Shown: positions 46,894 through 54,793 of the stretch, one piece after another | Layout: every line of letters begins with the position of its first letter | Position numbering within the stretch: the first letter of the stretch is position 1 | NCBI RefSeq assembly: GCF_900167525.1 | Contig: NZ_FUZQ01000001.1 | Span: 186,001 to 250,000, forward strand | DNA length: 64,000 nucleotides | Direction of reading: 5' to 3' | From: Krasilnikoviella flava | GTDB lineage: Bacteria > Actinomycetota > Actinomycetes > Actinomycetales > Cellulomonadaceae | Made by a program: the position numbers and the translations under genes | The notes under the pieces: model-generated | Seen by the model: only the letters and a program-made list of their open reading frames with translations | What the model was told of the DNA's origin: nothing | Databases searched by the model: none

Positions 46894-47003
46894 GGTCGAG
46901 CGTGGCGAAACCCCACCGCTGGTCGAGCCTGTCGAAACCCGGTGACGTGGTCTCGACACGCTCGACCGACGGGCAGGGTCTGGACAAGCTCGACCAGCGG
47001 TGG
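46894..47003. repeat. Compound inverted repeats after ahcY with GGTCGAG words
   Basis: CCACCGCTGGTCGAGC (46913-46928) is an exact reverse complement of 46988-47003. Inside it, the 19-mer starting GGTCGAGCGTGG at 46894 is an inverted copy, with two mismatches, of 46949-46967. The word TCGAGCCTGTCGAAAC, a common dispersed actinobacterial sequence, occurs at 46923-46938. The region starts 12 nt after the ahcY stop on the minus strand and so can act as its terminator. Confidence 0.65.
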
Positions 47004-47014
47004 TGGCGTCAGTA

Positions 47015-48553
47015 TCAGTAGCGGTAGTGCTCCGCCTTGTACGGGCCCTCGACCGGCACGCCGAGGTACTCGGCCTGGTCCTTGCTCAGCTCGGTGAGCC
47101 GCACGCCGAGGGCGTCGAGGTGCAGGCGCGCGACCTTCTCGTCGAGCACCTTGGGCAGGCGGTACACCTGGCGCTCGTACTGGCGCTCCTCGGCGGGGCG
47201 GGCCATGTCGGCGAACAGCTCCATCTGCCCGATCACCTGGTTGGCGAACGAGTTGGACATGACGAACGACGGGTGGCCGGTCGCGTTGCCGAGGTTGAGC
47301 AGGCGACCCTCGGACAGCACGATGATCGACCGCTCGGCACGGCCGTCGGCGGCCGGCAGGGTCCACTCGTGGACCTGCGGCTTGATCTCGGTCCTCACGA
47401 CGCCCGGGACGGCGGCCAGCCCGGCCATGTCGATCTCGTTGTCGAAGTGCCCGATGTTGCCGACGACGGCCTTGTCCTTGAGCGCGAGCATGTGCTCGAC
47501 CCGCACGACGTCCTTGTTGCCCGTGGTGGTGATGACGAAGTCCGCCTCGCCGATGACGTCGTCGAGGCGCGCCACCTGGAAGCCGTCCATCGCCGCCTGC
47601 AGCGCGCAGATCGGGTCCACCTCGGACACGATGACGCGGGCGCCCTGGCCGCGGAACGCCTCGGCGGCGCCCTTGCCGACGTCGCCGTACCCGCACACGA
47701 ACGCGACCTTGCCGCCGATGAGGACGTCCGTGGCACGGTTGATGCCGTCCGGCAGCGAGTGGCGGATGCCGTACTTGTTGTCGAACTTCGACTTCGTCAC
47801 CGAGTCGTTGACGTTGATCGCCGGGAAGATCAGCTCCCCCGCCTCGGCGAGGTGGTAGAGCCGGTGCACGCCCGTGGTCGTCTCCTCGGTGACGCCGCCG
47901 ATGCTCTGCGCGACCGTCGTCCAGCGCAGCGGGTCGGAGTCCAGCGCCCGGCGCAGCACGCCGCGCACCACGTTCATCTCGTGCGTGTGGTCCGGCTCGC
48001 CCGGCAGCGTGTCGGGCGGCACCACGCCGGCGCGCTCGTACTGCAGGCCGAGGTGCACGAGCATCGTGGCGTCGCCGCCGTCGTCGAGGATGAGGTTCGG
48101 CCCGCCCTGGCCGTTCTCCGCGCCCGGCCACACGAGGATCCGCTCGGTGCAGTCCCAGTACTCCTCGAGGCTCTCGCCCTTCCACGCGAAGACGGGCACG
48201 CCCTGCGGGTCCTCGGGGGTGCCGTGCGGGCCGACGACGATCGCCGCCGCCGCCTCGTCCTGCGTGCTGAAGATGTTGCAGCTCGCCCAGCGCACCTCGG
48301 CGCCGAGCGCGACGAGCGTCTCGATGAGGACGGCGGTCTGCACCGTCATGTGCAGGGATCCGGCGATGCGGGCTCCCGCCAGCGGCTGCGCCTGGCCGTA
48401 CTCGGCACGCAGCGCCATGAGGCCGGGCATCTCGTGCTCGGCGAGGCGGATCTGGTGCCGCCCGGCCTCCGCCAGCGCGAGCGAGCGCACCTTGTAGCGG
48501 CCGGGAGCCTCGTCGAAGCCTGTCGTACCGGGTGCCTCAGCGGTCGTGGACAT
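47015..48553 (-). CDS. ahcY: S-adenosylhomocysteine hydrolase
   Basis: The 512-residue enzyme splits S-adenosylhomocysteine into adenosine and homocysteine, relieving inhibition of methyltransferases. Seen: [21 protein letters not shown], the NAD-binding stretch [20 protein letters not shown], and the C-terminal [22 protein letters not shown], which closes the active site. A ~25-residue N-terminal extension precedes the usual start of the family. AGGAGGG lies 5 nt before ATG 48553. A TACCCT -10 near 48640 implies a leader of about 85 nt. The neighbourhood matches sahH near mtrAB in mycobacteria. Confidence 0.95.
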   Translation of the reverse strand: MSTTAEAPGTTGFDEAPGRYKVRSLALAEAGRHQIRLAEHEMPGLMALRAEYGQAQPLAGARIAGSLHMTVQTAVLIETLVALGAEVRWASCNIFSTQDEAAAAIVVGPHGTPEDPQGVPVFAWKGESLEEYWDCTERILVWPGAENGQGGPNLILDDGGDATMLVHLGLQYERAGVVPPDTLPGEPDHTHEMNVVRGVLRRALDSDPLRWTTVAQSIGGVTEETTTGVHRLYHLAEAGELIFPAINVNDSVTKSKFDNKYGIRHSLPDGINRATDVLIGGKVAFVCGYGDVGKGAAEAFRGQGARVIVSEVDPICALQAAMDGFQVARLDDVIGEADFVITTTGNKDVVRVEHMLALKDKAVVGNIGHFDNEIDMAGLAAVPGVVRTEIKPQVHEWTLPAADGRAERSIIVLSEGRLLNLGNATGHPSFVMSNSFANQVIGQMELFADMARPAEERQYERQVYRLPKVLDEKVARLHLDALGVRLTELSKDQAEYLGVPVEGPYKAEHYRY

Positions 48554-48675
48554 GGTCGCCCTCCTGGGGTCTGCGGGATGAGCCGTGTGCGCTGGGGGCT
48601 CCCGTCTGCGCGCGGCCCGCCGTCGTCGGCGTGGGCCAGCACCCAGGGTAGACCGCGGCGCACCCGGGACGCAGC

Positions 48676-48704
48676 GAGGCCGGCACCATGGGGGTGCCGG
48701 CCTC
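48676..48704 (-). terminator. 12-bp hairpin after the sunset-domain gene
   Basis: GAGGCCGGCACC (48676-48687) pairs exactly with 48693-48704 around a 5-nt loop, 24 nt downstream of the stop of the minus-strand secreted-protein gene and upstream of ahcY's promoter. Confidence 0.75.
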
Positions 48705-48728
48705 GTCTCGTCGTGCTCCGGGCTGGCG

Positions 48729-49352
48729 TCAGCCGTTCTTCGACGCGCGGTAGCCCGCGTTGCGCGCGGCGGCGGCCGTGGTGAAGCACTCCTCCGGGGT
48801 GGTCACCTCGTAGTACCGCCCACCCGGCACGTGGTAGATCCCGGACTGGTTGCCCTTGACCGGGGCCCAGCTGGGGCAGTCGTCCTTGCTGACCGGCGTC
48901 GTGCGCGAGGGCTTCTTGCCCTGCTTGACGACGAGCTTCTGGGTGAGCTTCTTCGTCTTCGTGCTCGACCAGACCTTCTTCTTGGCCGACGTCAGCTTGT
49001 ACGTCTTGTAGGTGACCTTCGTGGTCACCGTGTACGTGCCGGCCTTGAGCGCGACGGACGTCTTGTTCTTCGCGAGGTGCTTGCCGCGCTGGGCGACCGT
49101 GAGCGTCTTGGACTTCACGGAGACCTTGCCCTTGGCGGTGACGCTCGGCTTGACCGTCGCCTTCTTCGTGTAGGGCGCGGTCTTCGTGCCGATCTTCTTG
49201 ATCGTCACCGACGTCGCTGTCGCGGCCGACGCCGGCGGCGCGGCCAAGGTCGCGGGGACGACGGCGAGCGGCGCCGCCAGGAGCGTCACGGCGGTGACGA
49301 GGGCGACGAGGCGGCCGGGGCGGCCGGGGCGTCGGGGCAGGCTGAACGTCAC
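48729..49352 (-). CDS. Secreted Lys/Thr-rich protein with C-terminal sunset-type domain
   Basis: The 207-residue protein has a signal peptide (about 1-42, hydrophobic core [18 protein letters not shown], cleavage near PASA), a central beta-rich region of ~100 residues with very high Lys/Thr/Val content (for example [20 protein letters not shown]), and a ~50-residue C-terminal domain. That domain starts [20 protein letters not shown] and contains [20 protein letters not shown] recognise it as the actinobacterial sunset domain, related in appearance to small Ada-like or nuclease-tail domains. GTG 49352 is preceded by GGAGA. The basic beta region suggests binding to acidic wall polymers; this is inference. 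Confidence 0.72.
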   Translation of the reverse strand: MTFSLPRRPGRPGRLVALVTAVTLLAAPLAVVPATLAAPPASAATATSVTIKKIGTKTAPYTKKATVKPSVTAKGKVSVKSKTLTVAQRGKHLAKNKTSVALKAGTYTVTTKVTYKTYKLTSAKKKVWSSTKTKKLTQKLVVKQGKKPSRTTPVSKDDCPSWAPVKGNQSGIYHVPGGRYYEVTTPEECFTTAAAARNAGYRASKNG

Positions 49353-49460
49353 GGTTTCTCCGGGGGTAGGGCGGCCTCGATCCCCGAGGCCGGCGTCCGC
49401 ATGACCTCCTGCGGACGCGCCCCTCGCGGGGCCGCGCGCCGGCGTCCCTCCCAGTATGTG

Positions 49461-49485
49461 CGGGGCAACCGTTCGACCTGCCCCG
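49461..49485 (-). terminator. Weak hairpin between two secreted-protein genes
   Basis: CGGGGCA (49461-49467) pairs with TGCCCCG (49479-49485). It lies about 110 nt downstream of the Ig-repeat gene and just upstream of a possible CATACT -10 (complement 49453-49458) for the next gene. The rest of the 241-nt gap shows nothing recognisable. Confidence 0.35.
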
Positions 49486-49593
49486 TCTGACCGGTTCCTC
49501 ACCCGGGTGAAACTGTGACGTCGGCCGCCGCGCGCCGCGGTCCGTCGCCGTCCCCGGTCGGGAGGACGACGGACCACGACGGCCGGCACCGGG

Positions 49594-51867
49594 CTACCGC
49601 AGACCGCGCACCCACTGGGTGGACGAGCCGTACACGGACGCCCCGGAGCGGTCGACGACCTTCCAGACGCCGCCCTTCGCGGCGGACGCGCTGATGCCGT
49701 TCACCGTGACGATGATCTGCTCGCACCCCTCGCCGTCGCTGGCGTACGGGGAGGCGGCGACGTCGCGGTAGGTCCGCCCGTCCGAGCCCACGTAGACGAC
49801 GTCGATGTCGGACCAGACGTCGGTGGCGTACCCGCCGAGGGTGCACCCGACGAACCACGCGTCGATGGAGCGGTCGGAGTAGGCCTCCGTGTCCCACAGC
49901 GTCTGCAGCCAGAAGTTGCCGACGTACCACTTGCCGGCCGCGTAGGGGTCGGCACGGCTCGAGTCGACGTACAGCGTCACGGCCTTGGAGTAGGCGGTGC
50001 CCGCGACGTTCGACACGCGCAGCCGGACATCCATGAGCGTGTGCTGCGACCGCGCCGTGAATCCGGTCGACGACGACGTGCGGCCCGACATGTTCTCCCA
50101 CTTGCCGGACTCCGCGGTGCGCTTCTGCCACTGGTAGTGCAGCCAGCCGCCGGTGGCGGACGCCGAGAAGCGGACCCCGGTCCCGGTACGGACGTACAGG
50201 CCCTTCGGCTGGCTCGTCACCGTCGGCTTGCTCACGCCGACGGGCCAGCGCACGGTCGCCGTCCTCGCGCTCGTCCGGGCCGAGGCGTAGTACCCCGCCC
50301 GCACGCCCTTCACGGTCACGCTGATGCGCTTGCCGTGCTGGGCGGACGTCAGCGTGAACGACGAGCGGGTCGCCCCCTTGATGGCGGTGCCGTTCGCGCG
50401 CCACTGGTACCGCCACGACGACGGCTTCGGCGTCCAGGTGCCGCGACTGCTCACCTTGAGGGTGGAGCTGACCCGCACCGTGCCGGAGATCGTCGGGGCA
50501 GACGTGCGCGAGTAGACCTTCAGCACCGTGGCGGAGGCGCTCGTCACGGACTTCGTGGCGTAGCCCGAGCGGCTCCCGGTCACGGTGACGGTGAGCTTCT
50601 TGCCGGCGTGCTTCGCCGGGATCGAGTACGACGACGCCGTGGCGCCGCGGACCGCCGTGCCGTTGACGCGCCACTGGTAGCGGTAGGTGCTCGCGGACGG
50701 CGTCCACGTGCCCCGCGAGACCGAGACCTTGGCGCCCGCGCGCACGGTGCCGCTGATCTTCGGTCGCGGCGCCGACAGGACGCCCGCCGCGACCGTCGAC
50801 GCGGCGCTCGTGCGGGCGGCCGTGGCGTACCCGGTCTTGGTCCCGGTCACCCGGACGCGCAGGGTCGCGCCCCGGACCGACGACGTCGGCGTGTAGGTGG
50901 ACTTCGTCGCCCCGGAGATCGCCCGGCCGGACGCGTACCACTGGTACCTCAGCGTGGTGCCGGACGTCCACGTGCCCGGCTTCGCGGTGACCCTCGACCC
51001 GACGCGCACGGTGCCCGACAGCGCCGGGGTGGGGGCGGTGAGCACCCCGGCCCCGACCTTCGCGGTGGCGCTGGTGCGGGTCGTGGTCTCGTACCCGGTC
51101 CGCGTGCCGGTCACGGCGACGACCAGGGTCTTGTCCTTGTCCACCGCCTTCGGCGTGTACGTGGTCGCCTCGCCGACCGGTACGCCGTCCACGGTCCAGC
51201 GGAACGCGAGCGCGGTCCCCTCGGGCCACTCGCCCGGCGCCGGCGTCACCTTGCCGCCCACGCGGACCGTGCCCGGGAGCACGGGGTCGCTACCGGTGAG
51301 CGTCCCGGCGGAGACGACGCCGCCTGCCGTCACGACGACCGCGGCCGAGGTGGCGCCGTCGACGGACCCCTCCGACGCGGTGCCCGTCACCTCGACGCTG
51401 AGCCTCGTGCCGACCGTCGCGGGCGCGAGCGTCAGCGTGGCCGCGGTCTCGCCGGGCAGCTCCACGCCGTCGGCGAACCAGCGGTAGCCGAACGTCAGCC
51501 CCTCCGGCGTCCACAGCGCGGGCCGCGGGTCGACGGAGACCAGCTCGCCCACGCGCGGCGAACCCGTCAAGGTCAGCTGCTCCGGCGCGGGCGCGACCAC
51601 GTCGACGGGCACCACCGGCTCGGTCGGCTCGGTCGGCTCGGTCGGCTCGGTCTGCTCGGTCGGCTCGGTCGGCTCGGTCGGGTCGGTCGGGTCGGACACC
51701 GGGTCGACGGTCGCGTCGACGACGGACGACGCCGGGGGCGGCGCGGGGTCGGTGGCCGCGGTGGCGACGGGCGCGACGAGCAGTGGCGCCATCACCAGCG
51801 AGAGTGCGGCGACGAGCGCCGTCGTCCGCGCACGACGGCGCTCGCGACGGGACAGGACAGGTTCCAC
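49594..51867 (-). CDS. Secreted protein with Ig-like repeats and unknown C-terminal domain
   Basis: The 757-residue protein starts with a signal peptide (RRERRRARTTALVAALSLVM and AxA-type cleavage near residue 36), then a DPTEPTEPTEQ-type spacer. Five consecutive ~80-residue repeats follow, each with the pattern SGTVRVG...GTWTPS...YQW...G...GATxSxY...VTVTG...GY...TS, then a sixth Ig-like unit (FSASATGGWLHYQWQKRT). The last ~125 residues, with WYVGNFWLQTLWDTEAYSD and two Cys (in FVGCTLGG and GEGCEQI), match nothing I know. GGAGG precedes GTG 51867. There is no LPXTG or membrane anchor, so it is probably free or wall-bound. Confidence 0.8.
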   Translation of the reverse strand: MEPVLSRRERRRARTTALVAALSLVMAPLLVAPVATAATDPAPPPASSVVDATVDPVSDPTDPTEPTEPTEQTEPTEPTEPTEPVVPVDVVAPAPEQLTLTGSPRVGELVSVDPRPALWTPEGLTFGYRWFADGVELPGETAATLTLAPATVGTRLSVEVTGTASEGSVDGATSAAVVVTAGGVVSAGTLTGSDPVLPGTVRVGGKVTPAPGEWPEGTALAFRWTVDGVPVGEATTYTPKAVDKDKTLVVAVTGTRTGYETTTRTSATAKVGAGVLTAPTPALSGTVRVGSRVTAKPGTWTSGTTLRYQWYASGRAISGATKSTYTPTSSVRGATLRVRVTGTKTGYATAARTSAASTVAAGVLSAPRPKISGTVRAGAKVSVSRGTWTPSASTYRYQWRVNGTAVRGATASSYSIPAKHAGKKLTVTVTGSRSGYATKSVTSASATVLKVYSRTSAPTISGTVRVSSTLKVSSRGTWTPKPSSWRYQWRANGTAIKGATRSSFTLTSAQHGKRISVTVKGVRAGYYASARTSARTATVRWPVGVSKPTVTSQPKGLYVRTGTGVRFSASATGGWLHYQWQKRTAESGKWENMSGRTSSSTGFTARSQHTLMDVRLRVSNVAGTAYSKAVTLYVDSSRADPYAAGKWYVGNFWLQTLWDTEAYSDRSIDAWFVGCTLGGYATDVWSDIDVVYVGSDGRTYRDVAASPYASDGEGCEQIIVTVNGISASAAKGGVWKVVDRSGASVYGSSTQWVRGLR
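51612..51700. repeat. Tandem CTCGGTCGG-type 9-bp repeats
   Basis: About nine or ten copies of a 9-bp unit (with CTCGGTCTG and GTCGGTCGG variants) encode the TEP/TDP-rich spacer after the signal peptide of the Ig-repeat protein. The unit length is a multiple of three, so copy changes alter spacer length without frameshift. Confidence 0.7.
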
Positions 51868-52407
51868 GGATCCTCCGGGACTCGTGCCGACCGGGACGCC
51901 GGCCGGCATGGGGGCACGGCCGTGCGGCCACAGCGGCTCCGGTGCCGGTCGCCGCGACACGCGCGGGCGCGATCGGGGCGGTGCTGCGCCGAGTATCGGG
52001 CCCGGGTGACGGCCCGAACCCCCCGGATGCCGGGGCCGGGCACATTTCACCCGGCCCAGGACCGAACTTCACCCGCAGTCGCACCCGTCGCGGGCGCTCC
52101 GGACTCCGCCGGGACCGAGCCTCCCCCGGGGCACCGACCGAGGGCGGGAGACCGCCAGGTTGCCGATCCCTTGACGATGGCTTCATCAACGCTCGACCCC
52201 GGGTGGCGGCCGAGAGTGGCCGGGGCCACACTGAACGGGCCGCGAACGTGAGCGGCGCCACGCCGCACATCACATTCGGATAACGATCACTTCACGCTTC
52301 TGACCAGCAGAAAGCCGGTAAAGCCCCAGGACAACAAGGAATAAACGTGCAGATCCGGCACGGGGTGCCGGTTCGCCACGGCACCCGTCGACGTAGGAGG
52401 GTGCTTG
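51868..52407. promoter_or_regulatory. Long divergent intergenic region upstream of the glycine betaine operon
   Basis: No convincing gene is present. The left part is GC-rich and serves the minus-strand Ig-repeat gene. From about 52160 to 52350 the sequence is clearly richer in A/T than its surroundings and contains TTGACG (near 52170) and GATAACGAT (near 52279), reasonable promoter material for the plus-strand operon. A short inverted repeat GGGCCGG/CCGGCCC lies at about 52033-52058. Confidence 0.5.
52363..52386 (+). ncRNA. Leader hairpin upstream of the small ORF
   Basis: GGGTGCCG (52363-52370) pairs exactly with CGGCACCC (52379-52386) around an 8-nt loop, ending 8 nt before the TAGGAGG of a 14-codon ORF. 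It is probably part of the 5' leader of the transporter operon. I could not match it to a known riboswitch. Confidence 0.45.
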
Positions 52408-52452
52408 ATGCCCTTGTGCCCACCGAAGCTGCGGAAGCACGTGAACCCGTGA
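52408..52452 (+). CDS. Possible leader peptide (14 aa)
   Basis: ATG 52408 is preceded at a 7-nt distance by TAGGAGG (52394-52400), one of the strongest ribosome-binding sites in the window, and encodes MPLCPPKLRKHVNP before TGA 52450-52452. Three nucleotides later GTG 52456 opens the frame of the ABC ATPase, so termination-reinitiation could couple the two. The short frame and its position between a hairpin and the operon suggest an attenuator or coupling uORF; no characterised peptide is matched. Confidence 0.45.
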   Translation: MPLCPPKLRKHVNP

Positions 52453-52524
52453 CCGGTGCTCGACGCATCGCCCGGCGATCCGTGGGTACATCCGAACGTG
52501 ATGGAAGGTGGCGAGCCTGCCCGT

Positions 52525-53853
52525 ATGACGGGAGACAGCAGTACCACCACAACGCCCGCCGAGACGACCGCGGTGACGCCCGCGGTGTCGGTGAGAGGCG
52601 TGTACAAGGTCTTCGGCCCCAAGCCCGGCGAGGCGGTCCGCCGCCTGGAGGCCGGCGCTTCGCGCGACGAGGTGAAGAGCCTCGGGACCGCCGCAGTGAT
52701 CGACGCGACCTTCGACGTGGCCCCCGGCGAGATCTTCGTCGTCATGGGCCTGTCCGGCTCCGGCAAGTCGACCCTCATCCGCATGCTCAACGGCCTGTGG
52801 ACCCCGAGCGCGGGTGACGTCCTCCTCGGGGACGCCAACCTCGCCACGGTGGACGGCAAGCGTCTGCGCGAGCTGCGCCGTAGCCGGGTCAGCATGGTCT
52901 TCCAGCACTTCGCGCTGCTCCCGCACCGCACGGTGCTCGACAACGCCGCGTACCCGCTGGAGATCCAAGGGGTCGGCAAGGCCGAGCGCCAGGAGAAGGC
53001 GCAGCAGGCGCTCGACATGGTCGGCCTGTCCGGCTGGCAGGACTCCCTGCCGTCGCAGCTCTCCGGCGGCATGCGCCAGCGTGTGGGCCTCGCCCGCGCG
53101 CTCGCGGCCGACACCGACGTGCTGCTCATGGACGAGGCGTTCAGCGCCCTCGACCCGCTGATCCGCTCGGAGATGCAGGAGCAGCTCCTGGAGCTCCAGG
53201 AGAAGCTCGGCAAGACGATCATCTTCATCACCCACGACCTCAACGAGGCCATGCACCTCGGCGACCGCATCGCCGTCATGCGCGACGGCCGCATCGTGCA
53301 GATCGGCACCGCCGAGCAGATCCTGTCCGACCCGGCCAACTCCTACGTGGAGAAGTTCGTGGCCGACGTCGACCGTTCCCGCGTGCTCACCGCCTCGTCC
53401 GTCATGCAGCGCCCGCGCCTCACGGTGCCGGCCGGCGGCGGGCCCCGGCAGGCGGCCCGCGAGATGCGCGAGGCCGAGGTGTCCGGTGCCTTCGCCGTCG
53501 ACCGTCGCCGAGTGCTCAAGGGCCTCGTCCGCGCCGACGACGCCGTGCGCGCCACCAAGGAGGGGGTCGAGAAGCTCGAGGGCCTCATCGACGCCGACGT
53601 GACCTCGGTGCACCAGGACACGCCGATCGCCGAGCTGTTCGCGCCGGCGGCGGAGTCCGCCGTGCCGCTCGCGGTGGTCGACGACGAGGGCCGTCTGGTC
53701 GGCGTCGTGCCGCGCGTGACGCTGCTCGAGGCGATGGCCGGAGAGGCCGTCGAGAACGGCAACGTCTCCACGCCCGAGAAGACGCTGCAGGAGGCGCAGC
53801 TGCGTCCGACCGACGACGAAGCCACCGGGACGACGGAAGGAGCCACGGCATGA
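52525..53853 (+). CDS. Glycine betaine/proline-type ABC transporter ATPase with CBS domains
   Basis: The 442-residue ATPase is of the ProV/OpuAA type. It has the family N-terminal region VSVRGVYKVFGPKPGEAVRR, Walker A GLSGSGKST, signature LSGGMRQRVGLARALA, Walker B VLLMDEAFSALDPL, and ITHDLNEAMHLGDRIAVM. Two C-terminal CBS domains (about 290-410) are typical osmosensing or nucleotide-sensing modules of this group. The start is uncertain: ATG 52525, ATG 52501 and GTG 52456 are in frame, the last just after the leader-peptide stop. The stop overlaps the permease start in ATGA. Confidence 0.92.
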   Translation: MTGDSSTTTTPAETTAVTPAVSVRGVYKVFGPKPGEAVRRLEAGASRDEVKSLGTAAVIDATFDVAPGEIFVVMGLSGSGKSTLIRMLNGLWTPSAGDVLLGDANLATVDGKRLRELRRSRVSMVFQHFALLPHRTVLDNAAYPLEIQGVGKAERQEKAQQALDMVGLSGWQDSLPSQLSGGMRQRVGLARALAADTDVLLMDEAFSALDPLIRSEMQEQLLELQEKLGKTIIFITHDLNEAMHLGDRIAVMRDGRIVQIGTAEQILSDPANSYVEKFVADVDRSRVLTASSVMQRPRLTVPAGGGPRQAAREMREAEVSGAFAVDRRRVLKGLVRADDAVRATKEGVEKLEGLIDADVTSVHQDTPIAELFAPAAESAVPLAVVDDEGRLVGVVPRVTLLEAMAGEAVENGNVSTPEKTLQEAQLRPTDDEATGTTEGATA

Positions 53854-54728
53854 TCTCCGCCGCGACCGACACCCTCGTCCCCCGCGTCCCCGTCGGGGAC
53901 TGGATCGAGACCGCGATCGACTGGGTCACCGACACGTTCGACCCGCTCTTCGACGCGATCAAGACGTTCTTCGAGTCCATCTACGACAGCCTGGACTGGG
54001 TGCTCAGCACCCCGCCGTTCTTCGTCGTCGCCATCGTGCTCGCCGCGATCGCGTTCTGGGCCAAGGGCTGGAAGCTCGCCGTCGGGTCCCTGGTCGGCTT
54101 CGTGCTCATCGCCGCGATGGACCAGTGGGACAACGCCATGGACTCCCTGGCGCTCGTGCTGCTGGCCTCCGTGGTCGCGCTCCTGATCGGTATCCCGCTC
54201 GGGATCTGGTCGGCACGCAACGAGCACGTCTCCCGCATCGTGCGACCGATCCTCGACTTCATGCAGACGATGCCCGCCTTCGTCTACCTGATCCCGACGG
54301 TCGTCATCTTCCTCACCGGCCCCGTGCCCGGCATCATCGCGACCATCGTGTTCGCGCTCGCCCCCGGCGTGCGGTTCACGGAGCTGGGCATCCGCCAGGT
54401 CGACTCCGAGGTGGTCGAGGCGGGACGTGCCTTCGGCTCCACGGACCGCCGCATCCTGCGGCAGATCCAGATCCCGCTGGCGATGCCCACGATCATGGCG
54501 GGCGTCAACCAGGTGATCATGCTCGCCCTGTCGATGGTGGTCATCTCCGGCATGGTCGGCGCCGGCGGCCTCGGTGGCGACGTCGTGGGCGCGCTGTCGA
54601 GCGTCGACATCGCGCTCGGGTTCGAGGCCGGCCTCGCGGTCGTGTTCCTCGCGATCTACCTCGACCGCGTCACGTCGGCCCTCGCGGACCGCTCCCCCGT
54701 CGCGAAGGCCCTCAAGGCCGCGCGCTGA
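53850..54728 (+). CDS. Glycine betaine/proline-type ABC transporter permease
   Basis: The 292-residue permease (ProW/OpuAB type) has about seven membrane segments after an N-terminal amphipathic region. The cytoplasmic EAA loop reads EVVEAGRAFGSTDRRILRQIQIPLA, and FMQTMPAFVYLIP and VNQVIMLALSMVVISGMVGAGG are family-typical. It overlaps the ATPase gene by four bases. A strong 12-bp hairpin follows the stop before the first binding-protein gene. Confidence 0.93.
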   Translation: MISAATDTLVPRVPVGDWIETAIDWVTDTFDPLFDAIKTFFESIYDSLDWVLSTPPFFVVAIVLAAIAFWAKGWKLAVGSLVGFVLIAAMDQWDNAMDSLALVLLASVVALLIGIPLGIWSARNEHVSRIVRPILDFMQTMPAFVYLIPTVVIFLTGPVPGIIATIVFALAPGVRFTELGIRQVDSEVVEAGRAFGSTDRRILRQIQIPLAMPTIMAGVNQVIMLALSMVVISGMVGAGGLGGDVVGALSSVDIALGFEAGLAVVFLAIYLDRVTSALADRSPVAKALKAAR

Positions 54729-54741
54729 GGACTGCACTCCC

Positions 54742-54776
54742 GTCGCGCGGCGGTCGGGCTCCGGCCGCCGCGCGAC
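54742..54776 (+). terminator. Intercistronic hairpin between permease and first binding protein
   Basis: GTCGCGCGGCGG (54742-54753) pairs exactly with 54765-54776 around an 11-nt loop. It lies inside the operon, 13 nt after the permease stop and 17 nt before the first binding-protein start. It may partly terminate transcription or protect upstream or downstream mRNA from decay, which would help set different levels of membrane and binding subunits. Confidence 0.6.
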
Positions 54777-54793
54777 GCCAACGGAAGGAATAC

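Noticed and set aside
45324-48185. Giant 953-codon kinase frame running antisense-free into ahcY on the same strand
   Set aside because: The upstream part is the +1 shadow of ahcY; kinase homology begins only after ATG 46811, which has a GGAAG ribosome-binding site.
48554-48660. S-adenosylhomocysteine riboswitch upstream of ahcY
   Set aside because: Riboswitch control of ahcY is known elsewhere, but I could not find the conserved SAH aptamer core in this ~85-nt leader.
49499-51229. Alternative minus-strand frame across the Ig-repeat gene
   Set aside because: The other frame gives a clean signal peptide and regular ~80-residue repeats, whereas this one is a low-complexity His/Arg/Asp-rich shadow.
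52347-52817. GTG 52347 frame with an AAGGA ribosome-binding site, overlapping the ABC ATPase
   Set aside because: Arg-rich product, weak third-position GC at its start, and it runs out of frame through a well-supported ATPase gene. A short translated leader cannot be fully excluded.
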